A stretch of 64,000 nt of DNA from Trichobilharzia szidati (taxonomy: Eukaryota; Platyhelminthes; Trematoda; Strigeidida; Schistosomatidae). The notes beneath the pieces are model-generated. The model did no database searches. It was not told where the DNA came from and saw only the letters and a program-made list of their open reading frames with translations. The DNA lies in assembly GCA_944472155.2 (NCBI GenBank), contig OX235273.1:83942793-84006792 (forward strand). The letters are read 5' to 3'. Shown in pieces: positions 48,974 through 61,559 of the stretch (positions are counted from its first letter, which is position 1; each line of letters begins with the position of its first letter). The position numbers and the translations under genes are program-made.

Positions 48974-50535
48974 ATGAACCTGATCATATTTCTCATCTGT
49001 TTATATCCGGTTAATGCTGAGATTATCAAAATACCATTGCATCCAGTGACTGGAATCAGTTCAATGCTAAACCCGTATCGAAAACTGTTCAGGCTATTAC
49101 AAAGAAGCTGGGCAAATTTACTGAATGGCGGAGCTACACCAACATCAGAACACCTGTACAATTATCAAAATGTAAGTGTGACAGGTTAAATGTCAGTTTT
49201 CATACATTTGGTTTCCTTGATAAATTTCGATAAAGAATGTAGGAGAGACGAGATTTGCAGCATGAAATGGTATCATCATTCTACTTCACAGGTATTTATT
49301 AGCAGAAATCTCTCTGAAATCGCAGTGTTGATGAATAATGACAATAACAAGAACTTCACTGTTTGAATGGTAGTAGAGAAAACATCCTAAAATCAACGCA
49401 TCCTACAAATGTAAGCATTTTAATTGGCTGTAGTTCAAGTTACCATCAGTTTATACGCTTTCAAAATAGAAAAAGAGGTGGTTGGGGGTTGGGGAAGAAG
49501 ATAGAAAGCAGAAAATTATAATATGCAGTGTTGGCTTGTAGGTCTAAATAGTAACTTAAGAAGATAATAGTTCATAAAATTGGAAACTTGATCAGTGAGC
49601 TGAAACCACTAGAACGAATGACTAATCAATGCAATCAGAATGCAGTAAGCGAGAGAGTGACAGGTCGATTACACTCTCTTTTTTCTGTTTGCTTAAAACT
49701 GATTGCAAACGCTTGATGCAATCGCTTCAGCAAATCGTACTAAATTTGTTGTCCTTTCTATGCTTATTATTATGAAGGATTTGGAAATTTGGACGGAATG
49801 AACTGTATCCACAAGGCGTCTGATGATCGAACCTCTGAATACTTGCCTTAGTCAAGGCAAACGTCTGTTGGAATAATCTCTAAAAACCCTATAGAAGTCG
49901 AGTTTGGATTGGCTTACGGTGCTGAATAGCGATAGCAGCTTAGCTGCCCGAAGGATGCATTTTCATTCCCCCTTTTCTTCTCTTGTCAATCATTTGTGAT
50001 ACTGCCTCTCCTCTGAATGGGAGACAAATGAACACTTTCTTCTCCCAACAGTTGGATGTTTCGTTTCCTCACCCCTCCCTTTGCCGTACTTTTGGACACA
50101 TCCACAAAGCAATCTAGTAAATTGGATGGTGTTCAGTGGAATGTAGACGATGAAATACTGAACATTTATAGTTAGTGTACTTCTAAGTACCAAATATTTG
50201 CCTTTTCCTAATGGGCACGTTGGTGTTTAATCACGTTATAATCATAATATTCTTTTAAGATTCAGTACTACGGAGAAGTGCTTGTAGGAACTCCACCACA
50301 AACGTTTCGTGTACTCTTCGACACAGGATCAACCGACACCTGGTTTCCATCAAGAAAATGTTGGTTTCTGGACATTCCCTGTTGGTTCATTCGATTTTAT
50401 GACAGTTCGAAGTCATCTACTTATCAGCGGAATGGCACAAGTTTTGAAGTCGATTATATGGACAGTTCTTTCTATGGATTTTGGAGCATGGATACAATAC
50501 AGGTAATGTGTTCGTATGACTCGAAGCGACAGTGA
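48974..50535 (+). pseudogene. Aspartic-protease-like gene AP1 (cathepsin D-like N-lobe), broken
   Basis: Exon 1 (48974-49171) encodes the signal peptide MNLIIFLICLYPVNA and a propeptide with KIPLHPVTG, ending LYNYQN at a GTAAGT donor. I chose the inner ATG (48974) over 48947 because it aligns with the start of AP2. Exon 2 begins at 50260 in phase 0 with IQYYGEVLVGTPPQTF, as in the cathepsin D/pepsin family, then FDTGSTDTWFPS with the first catalytic Asp. The flap region reads DYMDSSFYGFWSMDTIQ. The frame ends VMCSYDSKRQ and TGA at 50533-50535. Beyond it a short decayed stretch still resembles AP2 (50530-50592), then similarity stops. There is no second DTG and no C-lobe. Splicing at a GTAATG after DTIQ (50503) is possible but no further exon was found. 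Confidence 0.65.
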
Positions 50536-50592
50536 TTTTAGATAAACTCTTTAGTTGTTCGCAATCAGGCGTTTGCAGAAGTCACTGATATA

Positions 50593-52609
50593 TTTTTCAG
50601 CCGTGTCGGGTGTCACCTTTCTTCGATGTTTTGTGTTTCGTTGCCTATTGTTCAATTGTGACGAATAAGTGGAAGTCGAATATTATTTCCTCTTGTGACA
50701 AGTATACGGTAAATTGAATTTCAAATCCGACTTGAATGAACTAGCCAGCTGATACATCCACATAGCTTAATAAAAATAACAGCTTCATTGTGCACAAATG
50801 TTTACAAAATATACCCCATTTTCAGTATAGTTTAGTGCAAAACTTTTCATTTTCGTACATGCCTGCTTTTTGACTGTCAATGTTTATTGCCGGAATCCTC
50901 TAAGTGCTGAATTTTTCTTTGAAAATTGCTAAAAACATGCTGTGTATGGCCAGCTTTTTGTGTGTCTGTCTCACGTACTCCGAATCCATGGAACACTAGT
51001 GATGTTTCTCTCTCAAGAACCAGATGAATAAATGAATGCTTGTGTCATGGGCAGTCACAAGATTGCAGCCATTCACACATTTTCATATTCACACAGTCTT
51101 GCTCATTCATCATCCGTCTTCATCTTGATAATTTCTTTCTTGATTTGACATTATTGTTCAGATTTGTGATCCTCTCATCTTGAAACTGTGATCATAGCAG
51201 GCAAAATGAAACAGGGAAACGTAGATCTGAGTCCCATGAATTCACTATTCACAGCTGATAATTAAAGTGATGGGGTCTGAACATTATTCCAAATAGGCAA
51301 ATAAGTCTCACAAGTTGAAATTCTGGTATTTCAGACACTGAGACAATAACAGCTTCATTGAGTGCAAAATGTTCACACAGTATTCAGAATATGTAGCATA
51401 GTCTATCGTGTATTGTTTCCTCTTCGTGCGACATCTTCCAGCAAAATAGCAATCTAAGGTACAGCATGTGATACAGTGCTGGTCGATCTGAAGAATGAAA
51501 TAATCCCTCATGGTAATTTACCCTCGTCATGCGAAGATACTTAGGAGTAGATTGAAAGCCAATTATAATTGTGCGTGAATGCATTCGGAAGCTCAGGGAC
51601 AAAAGTGAATGGTTGAATTAAGGAGAAATATAGAAAATTGTATGCATTGTGTGGGATGAAAGTTCAGGTAGTTCAGCAATTCAAACAATTCACTGTTCAC
51701 ACATTCAAATTAATCCTAATTTGCTAACATGCTCAATCAATAATATTTACTCCACTGATTTCAAAAGATTATTTGAATAGTCCCTGTACATTGTTGGTGT
51801 AATGGTGCTATCCATCTCTGCAGTGAAGTATGCGAGGATGACGAAAAATCTTGCAAATCATTGATGCATTTCTGAAATCCACCAAGTCGAAATCATTGAT
51901 TGTAGTTCGGGAGATGTAAAAGATTAGATCTTTCGAGAGATGTATAAATTATTTCTCAGAAACACACCAAATGTGGTCTATTTGCGTCTAAGTACATCTT
52001 TCAACCAGGGTTGATATGCTTAACATGAATGCATATCGCGGATATCTTCAGTTTCCCACGAAGTAAATCAATTAGTGACTATCTGCCACAATCATGTTTA
52101 GCTAAACATTGTCTCTGGCTGGCAATAATTTAGAGCATAACCGGATGTGAAGGTATCACCTGGGAACCTGATAACTACTGCGATGCCATCAATGGATGTC
52201 CTTTGTAGCGATTATTGTTATTATTATTACAATGATTTGTCAGAAATGCGCTGACGATAGTAACCAGGAGAAGTTGCATTTCTCTAGAATACACAGATAA
52301 TATAGCCTGTTTTAATTAGGATGCGAACAATTGCAGTCTTCTAGACAAACTGAGTGCAAATATGAGAACTTTAGGTATGAGTTTCACTACAGTCAGCTGT
52401 GAAGTGGTGTCACTCGAAAGAGTAGAGAGTGGATTCACGAAACTTAGTTATGTATGGCATTCGTCTACTTTTGAAAGAGAGTGTGTTGTGTGAAGTAGTT
52501 TTCTCTGCTAGACTGTAAAAATGTAGATGACATGATCTGTTCAAAACTCTGTGTATACACCTAACATGTTCGTGTAGTGTATTATATTCCTCCCTCCATG
52601 CAGTCATTT
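50593..52609. other. Intergenic DNA between AP1 and the AP2 unit
   Basis: AT-rich with short frames only. A small dispersed motif, ACAGCTTCATT followed by CAAAATG/CACAAATG, occurs at about 50780 and 51350. Relatives are at about 53800 and 61290. Microsatellite-like TTATTATTATTAC occurs near 52215. No gene is recognised. Confidence 0.35.
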
Positions 52610-53420
52610 TCAGTAATTATTTCTAACAGCAATTTATCAAACAACGTTTCGGAATACACAAGATGATGCGAAACCATTCCACGATTTACTGAAATTTCTT
52701 GTGATATAAAGTTGAAAAACATTTTCAGCTGAGTGCCATTAATGTATGACATCCATTTGTGCTGAACCACGGCCACTTCGAAATACTGTGAAATGGTTAT
52801 CTACTATAATGAGTCTTCGCTGATTACATGATTAAGATTAGTGTGAATTCTCATCCACCATACACTAATCAGCAATATTACCTCATATTTTTAATATTTC
52901 GCTCAGTCTTTCGATAGTACATTTTCATGTAAATGAAACGACACACAGTTGTGATAACAAATTATACGATGTGATTCACAAACACATCACATTCTTCAAG
53001 ATGAACTTCACCTTCTAGTAACGCGATTCTAATTTAATAAACAGAATTATCGTTTTAGCGTGTTATCTGTTAATGTGGTAGTGTTAGAAAATTACATTAC
53101 ATTAAACTTTACAAGATGGACTTCGGATCACAACTGCGCTATTCTAATATAATATACAGATTTACTGTTTTGATTTTGTCATGTGTCAATGTGTAAGTGT
53201 ACAACTTGTGATACACACGATCCTTCACAAACTGCATTGAAAAAAGTCAGAGATGAAATAAAGATTTCAGTGAATTGTTCAACAATTTATCGCAAAGTTC
53301 GAAATACTTGAAATTTTGAAATGAATCATTTTTTGTTCATGTTATAACTTGTAATTCACATGTGGTATGATCTCTACTATACGAGGGACAAAGTCAAGTC
53401 AAACAAATTTACACTTCACA
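52610..53420 (+). repeat. 5' flank repeat of the AP2 unit (partner of 45990-46680)
   Basis: Same order of blocks as in 45990-46680, with an extra partial duplication. The AAGATG-ACTTC motif occurs at about 52999 and again at about 53115, each followed by a similar AT-rich stretch ending in a GTTTT-type motif. This supports a tandem duplication of the protease unit. Confidence 0.5.
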
Positions 53421-53639
53421 TTTATCGTTATCGTGAAATATTAAATGAGATGAACACTCTGTTCAGGTTTGCATACTTCTTTTACTGTGTACTACTAATA
53501 CAAAATAATAAAATCAAAACGTGTAGTTCAGCGAAGAGGCTCTTTTTGGCGAATTCAGTCTCTCTAGCTGTACAGTCGCAATTATTCACAATTTTTCCTG
53601 AGAGAGGGTGGTGACGAAAGCGATGAGTTGTCTTCATGA

Positions 53640-53950
53640 TAGGTGTTGATATTATTCAATGCATATGAGGAGTTGAATAAGTGTCTTGGAGTTACTTAAT
53701 GAGGTGAATAATAATTCAATGAATGAATAGTAATCAGAATGCGCATAGAAACGAAGGAAAGTATGCAACTATTTCAGTAATAATAATAATAGTAGCTTCA
53801 TTCTGCACACTGTTTATATATTGTACAGGATTTCCACTAGAGTTTATTCTATGATAATCTCCCCTTGTCCAGGATGTCCAGATGAAATATTAATTGACAG
53901 TGGATCGTGTGGCACAGTGCTATTCAACCTGATGCGAAAACCGATCCATT
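53640..53950 (+). repeat. Dispersed repeat, partner of 61175-61440
   Basis: Same ordered blocks as 61175-61440. The part TACAGGATTTCCACT also resembles GCAGGATTTCCACT at 46120-46140 upstream of AP1, so it may belong partly to the protease-unit flank. Confidence 0.4.
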
Positions 53951-54510
53951 ATGATATGTCTTCTTTGTCTCCTTCGTGAAATGCATCACATTTGATTGAA
54001 TGACAATTATAAAATTTTTTAGGAGTACATTTTGCCACTTAAAGACAGAACTCAGGCACAGTTATCACGTATATTGTGATAGGCTTCCACCCACGATTAG
54101 TCTTTTTCTCAAGTTAAGTAGAAACGTGAGAATCAGTAGGTCGTTCACTTTTAAAATACTAGCCAGGGTGACTAATTTCATTAGAGGTCATAATTTATTA
54201 GATTTAAACAAACTGAAAAAAGTTTTTTTGATAAATCACACAGTGTTATATGTTATACAGTAATATTCATTGATCAAGAAAAATGTTCCGTCAGTAACTT
54301 GATATGATTTAGAGCAATAGTGGTGGCAGAAAATCGAGTATGACGTACACGTTGTGCACAAGCCTCACGTTCCCCTCTTTTGAAGAAGCTTTCAGTTATC
54401 AGTTGGGACTAGCTCGTGAATATAATTGTACGAAATCTCTCATGTATTTCACAAAAAGCTATAAACAGAAAGATGTTACATTGGATGTCACCAATCATTT
54501 CATGTCTTCG

Positions 54511-54537
54511 TATATATATACATATATATATATATAT
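54511..54537. repeat. (TA)n microsatellite
   Basis: Run of TA units interrupted once by CA, about 100 bp upstream of the AP2 start. Confidence 0.85.
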
Positions 54538-54642
54538 TTAATGTGAATTTGGTGTGCACAAAAGCGTCGACAGAACAATGTCCGAATAGGATAAAACTAA
54601 GATAAATAAAATGAATGAATGTGGTGCGTTGAAGTCATCGAA

Positions 54643-55932
54643 ATGATTCTAATCATATTTGCTATTTGCTTGCACCATCTGAATGCTGAGACTGTTAGAG
54701 TTCAGCTCCATCCAGTGAGCAAGGCTGACTCTGTATTAAGCTATTTGAAAATATTTCAAATATCATTACAAAACTTATGGATGAATTTATGGAAACATGA
54801 CAACACACCTGTAGCCGAACAACTGAAGAAATACGAAAATGTAGGTAACCTGGATTGATCATTTAATTTTATTTTAATTGATTAAGTGTGCCCATTCGAA
54901 ATTTGAAAAGACTGATTGCTGAACAAAGAATATTGCTTTCGATAACTTCATCATCAGGTTCTGCAGTTATATATCCATTGTAGTAGTAGTAGTAGTAATA
55001 CTGATTGCTACTGACAACATAGTTGGTTTATAGAGGGTAACATAGAATCATTTAGATCAAAATTACCTTAACAATCTAACAACCTAATGATGAATTTACT
55101 GGAAAGAATATTCTTTGTTCAACAACCAATCTCTTGTAATTTTATTTTGTTTGCTTCATGTTGTGAAGTTAAAATATAAGATCACACTTTGTGTTTGAAT
55201 GCCTGAATGAAATAAATTTCAACTATTATTACCAACACTGATTTTATGAAGATTCACCTGTATAAATGCGCATGCTGTGTATAATAATCAGAAGCAAATA
55301 GGTGCATTGAGCTGTGGTTTTCTTCAGGACGTAGACCGTATATTCAGCACACAGAAATGTTCATTCACAGCATTCTACAACAACAATTGATACAGGTGAA
55401 ACGTTTAACAAATCTTCTCTGCTTTAAAACTATATCGGTAATTGAATTACTAACAGGTGATTATCTTTCAGTTTCAGTATTATGGTGAAGTGATGGTGGG
55501 AACTTCGCCTCAAAAACTGCGTGTCTTATTCGACACTGGATCAACTGATACATGGTTTCCTTCAAGAAACTGTTGGCCTCTTGATGCTCTGTGTTGGGTT
55601 CTTCGGTTTTATGATAGCTCAAAATCATCCACTTATCGGCCAAATGGCACAAATTTTGAGGTCTACTACATGGACAGTAGTTATTATGGGTTTTGGAGTA
55701 TGGACACTATTCAGGTACTTGTGTTTCCAAATCAAACCTCTCCTTGGATAAATTCTTTGGTTATTCACCAAGTGAGAAGTATATTTAATGCTGACTTCTT
55801 CACTAACGAATATGATGGAATAATTGGCATGTCATGCCGAAACATATCACAATATGGGAATATTCCTGTAGTTCCAAACATGTTTGCTGAAAACAAGGAG
55901 ATGGATGCAGTGTTCTTTTTCCACCTGAGTCG
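54643..55932 (+). CDS. Aspartic-protease-like gene AP2 (cathepsin D-like N-lobe), open but incomplete
   Basis: Exon 1 (54643-54840, 66 codons) encodes the signal peptide MILIIFAICLHHLNA and propeptide VRVQLHPVSK up to LKKYEN at a GTAGGT donor. Exon 2 (55472-55932) continues in phase 0 with FQYYGEVMVGTSPQKL, the catalytic FDTGSTDTWFPS, the flap region YYMDSSYYGFWSMDTIQ and YDGIIGMSCRNISQYG (FDGILGM in cathepsin D). It ends at FFFHLSR with a GTGAGT donor in phase 2. In pepsin-family enzymes two DTG motifs, one per lobe, form the active site. No second DTG exon was found from 55932 to the window end. The flap Gly-Thr-Gly is replaced by Met-Asp-Ser. Possible N-glycosylation sites are NGT, NQT and NIS. 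The gene is either truncated or the C-lobe lies beyond a very long intron. A secreted or lysosomal location is inferred from the signal peptide. Confidence 0.7.
54980..55001. repeat. (TAG)n microsatellite in AP2 intron 1
   Basis: About seven GTA/TAG units in a row within the intron between the propeptide exon and the N-lobe exon. Confidence 0.85.
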
Positions 55933-57230
55933 GTGAGTTTGCAGTGGGAAATAAGTTGTTGGAATTTCCTTATAGTTTACTATTAGGCAATCAGGAAACC
56001 ATGTACGACGAATGCATAAGGTGAATTTTTCTATACAATACAAACTTGGTTAATTGATTGGTACATGATTTAGGCTGCCCTTCAAGCATTTCAACCCAGT
56101 AAACAATGACACTCAGGCAATGAGCAGTTTTCCTTAGGGCAAAAACAGATTACTTACATTAGAGTTAAGCGGGTCAAAAGTAGTATGACTATATTCTGAA
56201 CAAAACAATTTGAAATGTGGGTATGGAAATCAACTGGAGATGGCTTTATAGACAAACACTGTTTCAGTATTGATTGATCAGGACGTGTACTGTGTCATAT
56301 TTGTACCCATATATATTGTAAACAAATGTGAAAAAATTACTTGTGCGGATTCGATTATTGAACGATATCAAATTATTTGCACTTGATGATCAAACCTTAT
56401 TTTTATCAAATCTTTTACAAATACTGAATTGAATTCGTATGTCGGAACTTAGGGAAAAATGTGACATACGGTACTTAGGAATTTCTGAAATAGAGTGATG
56501 GGTGATTGACAGTGCCTTAAGGACAGGAAATTAGGCAGTTAAAAATCTACCGATGCAAACTGCCGGAGTCAAGTAGTGGATCGTGAAGGATTTCAGGAAG
56601 TCTAGCAAATAAAGTCGAGATATACTAAGTTTAGTTTTAGACGAAGGGTGATCATAATTCGTCCCAAACTGGAAAATGAATAATTTGGTCATTTCGTCTT
56701 TCCACTTCCCCAACAAAATACGAAGAGACTTTTATGGAATGGGATAGAAGATTTCTGGATGGCAAAAATAAGTGTGACGTATCAATTTGAAGTGATGTGT
56801 ATGAATTTGATTGCTGGAAATAAGCAGCACAATGTTTTTAACGGTGAGACTAAATAAAAAGTGGTTGTGAAATATCCATTCACTGGTCAGCATTTGTAGT
56901 GATATCTTAGTGCCTACACTAGTAAATGGTACACAAATCCCAACATCTGGGTGTAGGCAAAACAAATCATCTCTTGTTGTAATGCATAAACTACCCAGGT
57001 ATTTACATATCACTCAAATCGACCAGTAGCACTTGCTACCCAGATCGGGTTAATCTTAACACCAGTAGCTCGTTTTGCCCATTTGGGGTCCAGCTCATCA
57101 GTGGTGTACCTGATTCGACTCAGTTCAGACAGTTGAATCAGGTAAGACAAACCGGTTTCTGGCTTGTTACTTTGGTAGACTGCTAAGCTGTCTGCAATAT
57201 TTATTTATCGAATGGATTCGAGGGGAATGT
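55933..57230. other. Region 3' of AP2, no further exon found
   Basis: If AP2 were complete, its C-lobe exons should start here. I looked for a second DTG/DTGT motif, an ILGD motif and the terminal VGFA motif and found none. Short frames on the minus strand (56716-56531, 57013-56732) have no recognised domain. Confidence 0.4.
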
Positions 57231-57234
57231 CACC

Positions 57235-57545
57235 ATCTGTGCAGTTGACTCTAGTGACACGCGTAGACTTATTGAAACTTTTTCCACATACATCCAACGG
57301 TGAGTGGTGCCTACTGGTAGTGACAGGACATTTTATATGAAAAGTAAATTCCGTCAGATTTCCTATCTACCTACGAAGACTGTGGGAAATGCGATTCGCG
57401 ATATCAATGCAGGCCATAGTGTACCAAAGACGATGTTGACAGACTACAGTTCTCGACCCGAAATTGAAGAATTTATATCCTGCTTCTGACAGCTAGGCAT
57501 CAGTAGGAATAAAAAAACACTATCAACATACCACTGGTCAGAGTA
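57235..57545 (+). mobile_element. Gypsy-type LTR element integrase fragment
   Basis: The frame at 57304-57489 encodes ISYLPTKTVGNAIRDINAGH, then SVPKTMLTDYSSRPEIEEF and a stop. A following frame gives QLGISRNKKTLSTYH. The order (PTKT, V-A, VPK, L-DxG/SxxEF, LGI.....TxYH) matches the integrase core of Ty3/Gypsy retrotransposons. The D of the DxG-like box and a final E are visible. There is no LTR, RT or GAG in register nearby, so it is an isolated, inactive fragment. Confidence 0.55.
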
Positions 57546-59080
57546 ACAGAAACTGATAAGGTGGTTGGCCTCAAAGAGAAGAAACTGGGAGACTGATTCC
57601 ATTAGAACATCACGCTTCCCTCCAAGAAATGACAAGGAAGTCACTGTTTCACTCCATCTTTGGTAGAAAACCACGACTATCCATACACAATACCACTTAG
57701 AAGCAATATGGGCGAAAAGAGACTGCAGAACAACAGAGTGAAATGGAGATGTGCTTTGTTTAAGCCATTTTCCCACTCTTAATCTAAGGAAACTGTAATA
57801 ATAATGACATACCACATCTTTCTTATCACAAGAACTTTCTACACCCGCCACTGTTAATTTGACTGTGGAGAGAAGATTACTTCAAATATACGATGGTGGA
57901 AAATTATATGTGCTGAGAGCTTCATAAGTGTCCAGAAATTAACCTCACTTCTTGAATTTTCTCTCTTTAAGTCCCACTCAACTAATTCGCATTCAGACAC
58001 TACTAACTAAGAAGTGCTTTTGATGACAGCATATTTTAATATGATTATTAACGTAGGCTTATTCAGAGGAAAACTTTTTCATACTATAAATATCACTAGA
58101 GTATTTTACTGCGTAATACTCACACTTTGTAAAAGATCTTCAAGCGGACTTGCGAGTGACAGAATCCCATGTGACACGGTGGTGCTGATCTGCAGAAAAA
58201 TTCAAATTCTAGCAAGGAATCTTCCTCCACCACTTTCGAGAAATACATGATTTCCGGCTGAAAGTCAATAAAACATATGCGTGAGTTCATTTTGCAGAAT
58301 CAGGATATGCTTGAATGGTTTAAACAAAAGAAATTGAGAATATTTCATGTATTATTTTGGACGGAAATTAAGGTAGCCTATCGAATTAAGTTGGTGACCT
58401 GAAAAGATCTTATGTTATTAGTAGCTTTTGTGGGGTGTCGTATGTCACTACATAAATGTAAATGATAGGTTGGCAGTATTTCTACGTGTTGATGGTGAAT
58501 TAATTTATAACTTCATACTCGATAACTGACATTTTTCCTTGCTACATTGTATTGAATAAGCTGTTCTTATACATTCATAAACCACTGATAAGAAATAATA
58601 TCTGTGAAAAGTCCGTGCATGGCGGAATAGACCAATTCATCATAATTTTATTTCAGTGGTTATCTACACAGAATACGATGTTTTTGATGTCACTGATATT
58701 TAGAGCAAAATGACTGTCAGTGATATTGTTTCTTTGATGAATTGAAAACAAGTCCAACAGTTGGTTGGATCACGAGCAGTACATCTGCTCGAAATATCAG
58801 CAAATTCTGAAACTCGTCCTTGTGTAAATTTTGATAAGTATGTGTTTTAACATTTTATCTCTTCCTAATGTACACGTACACGGCTGACATGCAGTTACCA
58901 TAAACAAATTATTCACTGGTAACGTGAATAAATGAGAACTTAGGAATTCTACAGTAGTAAAAGAAATAAAACTGACACACTTTTACTTTCTTTCTTGTCT
59001 GTTCATTACTGTGACCTCTGAATTAGCAAGCTCGTCAAACCTCATCATGGTTCACTGAGAAGAGGTTAGATAGTCTTTAT
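57546..59080. other. No gene recognised
   Basis: Contains a 135-codon minus-strand frame (57851-57444) that overlaps the Gypsy integrase fragment antisense and has no domain. The remaining frames are short. Nothing else is supported. Confidence 0.3.
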
Positions 59081-59084
59081 CTCC

Positions 59085-59400
59085 ATTTCACTTGTGTTGA
59101 ACTTTATACTACTCATCACTAGTAGCCACCATGATATAATATTGAAATCGCCATTTTATTACATCTTTACCACAGTTATTGATTCGCATTGGAATTCATC
59201 CTACTTATCGTCAAACGTTCCGTTACGAGTGGAATAATTCTCTTCTTATGGTTAAACTGAACACTGTTTATTCGAATCCATTTGATTCTTATCCTCCTCA
59301 TATGCGGATAACGTACTGGGTACTGCTTTGTTGTGTTTCTGTACTGAAACACAGTGACAGTGCGTTTGACGCCATACATACTCAATACCTCACATTCTGA
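59085..59400 (+). repeat. Diverged copy of the 59826-60328 repeat
   Basis: Begins CACTTGTGTTGAACTTTATA, close to CACTTGTGTTCAAATTTATA at about 59830. Similar internal stretches follow, including an ACTGTTTATTCG motif. It is much more diverged than the two inverted arms further on. Confidence 0.4.
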
Positions 59401-59825
59401 AATGTATAAATTCTACTTATTATATATGTGTAATATACTACTGTGTTTTGGACAAATCATGTGTGTATCACCGATTACAGATTATAGAATCCAGACTACT
59501 TGGAAGGAAACTACAGTCTCCTAGATGAATGATCCTCTTAGAACTCAGTGTACTTTCATTGAGTATCACTCTCTGTCTCTGTCGAATCATAGAATTGTGT
59601 ACCGCCAACTGGTACTTATGGCGTAACTGTAATTAGTAACATTTAAAAGGAAATCTAAAGTGGCTGTTCGGATACCCTCAGCTAATTATCAGCATTTTGA
59701 TGTTAACTGTTGCATTTTGCCAAAATATGCCGCACGTCTCAGTCTCTTCATTGTACCTACATGATATATATTACCAAAGTTTGAAGCACTTGTTATTTGT
59801 TATATTACTGTTCATTCAAATTCCT

Positions 59826-60328
59826 TCACTTGTGTTCAAATTTATACTACTTGCCATTAGTAAGTAGTCGAAATATATTTTCTCACTTCTTAAAGACGGA
59901 TTAGTTTGCGATCGAAGTTTAACCCACCTGATGTATTCGGACCCTATTTTGGTGTATGGTGATTAATTTCTTGTAGTTGAACATTATCTGCTCTATAAAC
60001 TTTATTTGTGTACTCGTTACTGTTGAACAATGTTTATTCGCATCCCTTTATTCCGTGTCTGGCATTCACAAGCTGTTTAAATAACACGTGGATCGCCTTT
60101 GAAACAGCTCTGCTGTTCTCACTTATTGAGCTTGACCTTGACGCGCTGTTAGAATTTTGTGTTACATTAATTAGTCACACAAAATTCTCATTTCTGTGGT
60201 GTTTGTGGCCAGGAATTTGCAGAAATTAATGTAATTCGTTTACCTTCGAACACTGATTCTGTGGATATAATCTTGTTGACCATTAGTACCTATAAGGAAC
60301 TGTCGGCCATTTTGTGATTGTTAGACAC
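59826..60328 (+). repeat. Left arm of a large inverted repeat
   Basis: Reverse complement of about 63347-63866. A 73-codon frame (60008-60229) is identical in translation to the minus-strand frame 63671-63450. The shared inner edge is GGCCATTTTGTGATTGTTA, after which the two sides differ. The outer edge is near TGTGTTCAA. It could be an LTR or other terminal repeat; no coding domain was recognised. Confidence 0.7.
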
Positions 60329-60549
60329 CAACTAATAACGACAATTGAGTGTTTTATTGTCTTTACATGTCCAAGTTGGCGCAAGTCGGTTTGTCTCTGG
60401 TTCGCATGTCATTTTTGGCAATTGTATTCAACAGTGATATTTTTGCCGCGGTTTTTGTCTCTGTCGATGCTCTTCCTTTTGTGACTTTTGTTGTTGTTCT
60501 GATTGCCTTGCTTCTTATTTCCCTGCTTCTAATGGTAGCAGTGGTGTGG

Positions 60550-61115
60550 CTGTCATAATGTCACCAACGGCAACGAAGGCCCCCACATACTGGGAGGTGA
60601 TCTCGCCCAGGATAACACCACAAGATTCAACTCAAAAGAATGGGGAGTGACAATTGTGCAGTGTTATGCACCCACAAACAACGCAGACCTCGAATAGAGA
60701 GAAGAGTTCTACAAGCAACTACAGGCAACAATGGACAATACTCCAGTCGGCGACATATTACAATACTAATGGGAGAAATTAACGTCAAACTGGGACCATA
60801 CAAATAAGGGAGAGAATTCACTATATGTAGAGAAGCTTTTCGAGAGATGAACTCTTCACCAAATTCTGCGCCTTCAATGAACTAGTGATTGGCGACAGCA
60901 TATTCAAGCACAAGGATATTCACAAAGCGACATGGGTGTCACCAGACGGGTGATCTGAAAACCAAATTTGTTTCATGTCGATGCTCCTCAAGAAAGTGGA
61001 GACGCAGCTTACTGGGCACAAAAGTAAGAAGAGTAGTAGACGTTGGCTCAGACCACTATCTCTTACAAGGAAAACTCCAAAGCAAATTAAAAGCTTTCAA
61101 GGAAACAGGAGCTGA
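60550..61115 (+). mobile_element. RTE-like LINE fragment (endonuclease part)
   Basis: Frames encode ILGGDLAQDN, EWGVTIVQCYAPTNNADLE, INVKLGPYK, FCAFNELVIGDSIFKHKDI and HKATWVSPDG, then VDVGSDHYLLQGKLQSKLKA. These are RTE endonuclease blocks (CYAPTN, HKATWxSPD, GSDHxL). Stops and shifts are present. It ends within a segment that is repeated at 62156, where a second RTE fragment takes over. Confidence 0.68.
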
Positions 61116-61174
61116 AACGCTGTGGTGGAAACGTGATGATTTGTCACAACGACTTTTACTGATATAATTGGAGC

Positions 61175-61440
61175 AAAAGAAAAGCTGAATAGGTGTCTTG
61201 GTTTTAGGTAATGAGGTGAACAATCTAGTGAATGAGTTGTATTGAGGGGGCACATAGAAACGGAGAGAAACATGTGAATATTCTAATAACAACAACAGCT
61301 TCATTCTCAAGAGTGATTGTACAGAACTATCAGTGGAGTTCATTTCATGATATTTTTTCCTTGTCCAATGTCTTCAGATAAAATAATAATTGACAGGGGA
61401 TCCTGTGACGCAATACTATCCGACCTGAAGTGCAGACGAA
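61175..61440 (+). repeat. Dispersed repeat, partner of 53640-53950
   Basis: Shares GAATA-GTGTCTTGG, ATGAGGTGAA, CACATAGAAACG, CAGCTTCATTCT and AATAATAATTGACAG-type blocks, in order, with 53640-53950 upstream of AP2. The element type was not identified. Confidence 0.45.
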
Positions 61441-61559
61441 CCCAGTATAGTATACATATAGAAGCACATGCATACGTCCCTTCCGCACCGTCTGTAGGTA
61501 TTAATCGAAATATGTTTTCTCATTATGCAGACCTTAATACAGTTTTCAAAATATCCGTT

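Noticed and set aside
54511..55001. CRISPR-like or structured array from the short tandem units
   Set aside because: These are simple TA and TAG microsatellites without spacers; the genome is eukaryotic.
57444..57851. 135-codon minus-strand frame
   Set aside because: Partly antisense to the Gypsy integrase fragment; no recognised domain, no splice partner.
60349..60558. 69-codon hydrophobic frame that looks like a membrane protein
   Set aside because: It lies just before RTE endonuclease sequence, is valine/leucine-rich by composition (GTT/CTT runs) and has no homologous copy in the window.
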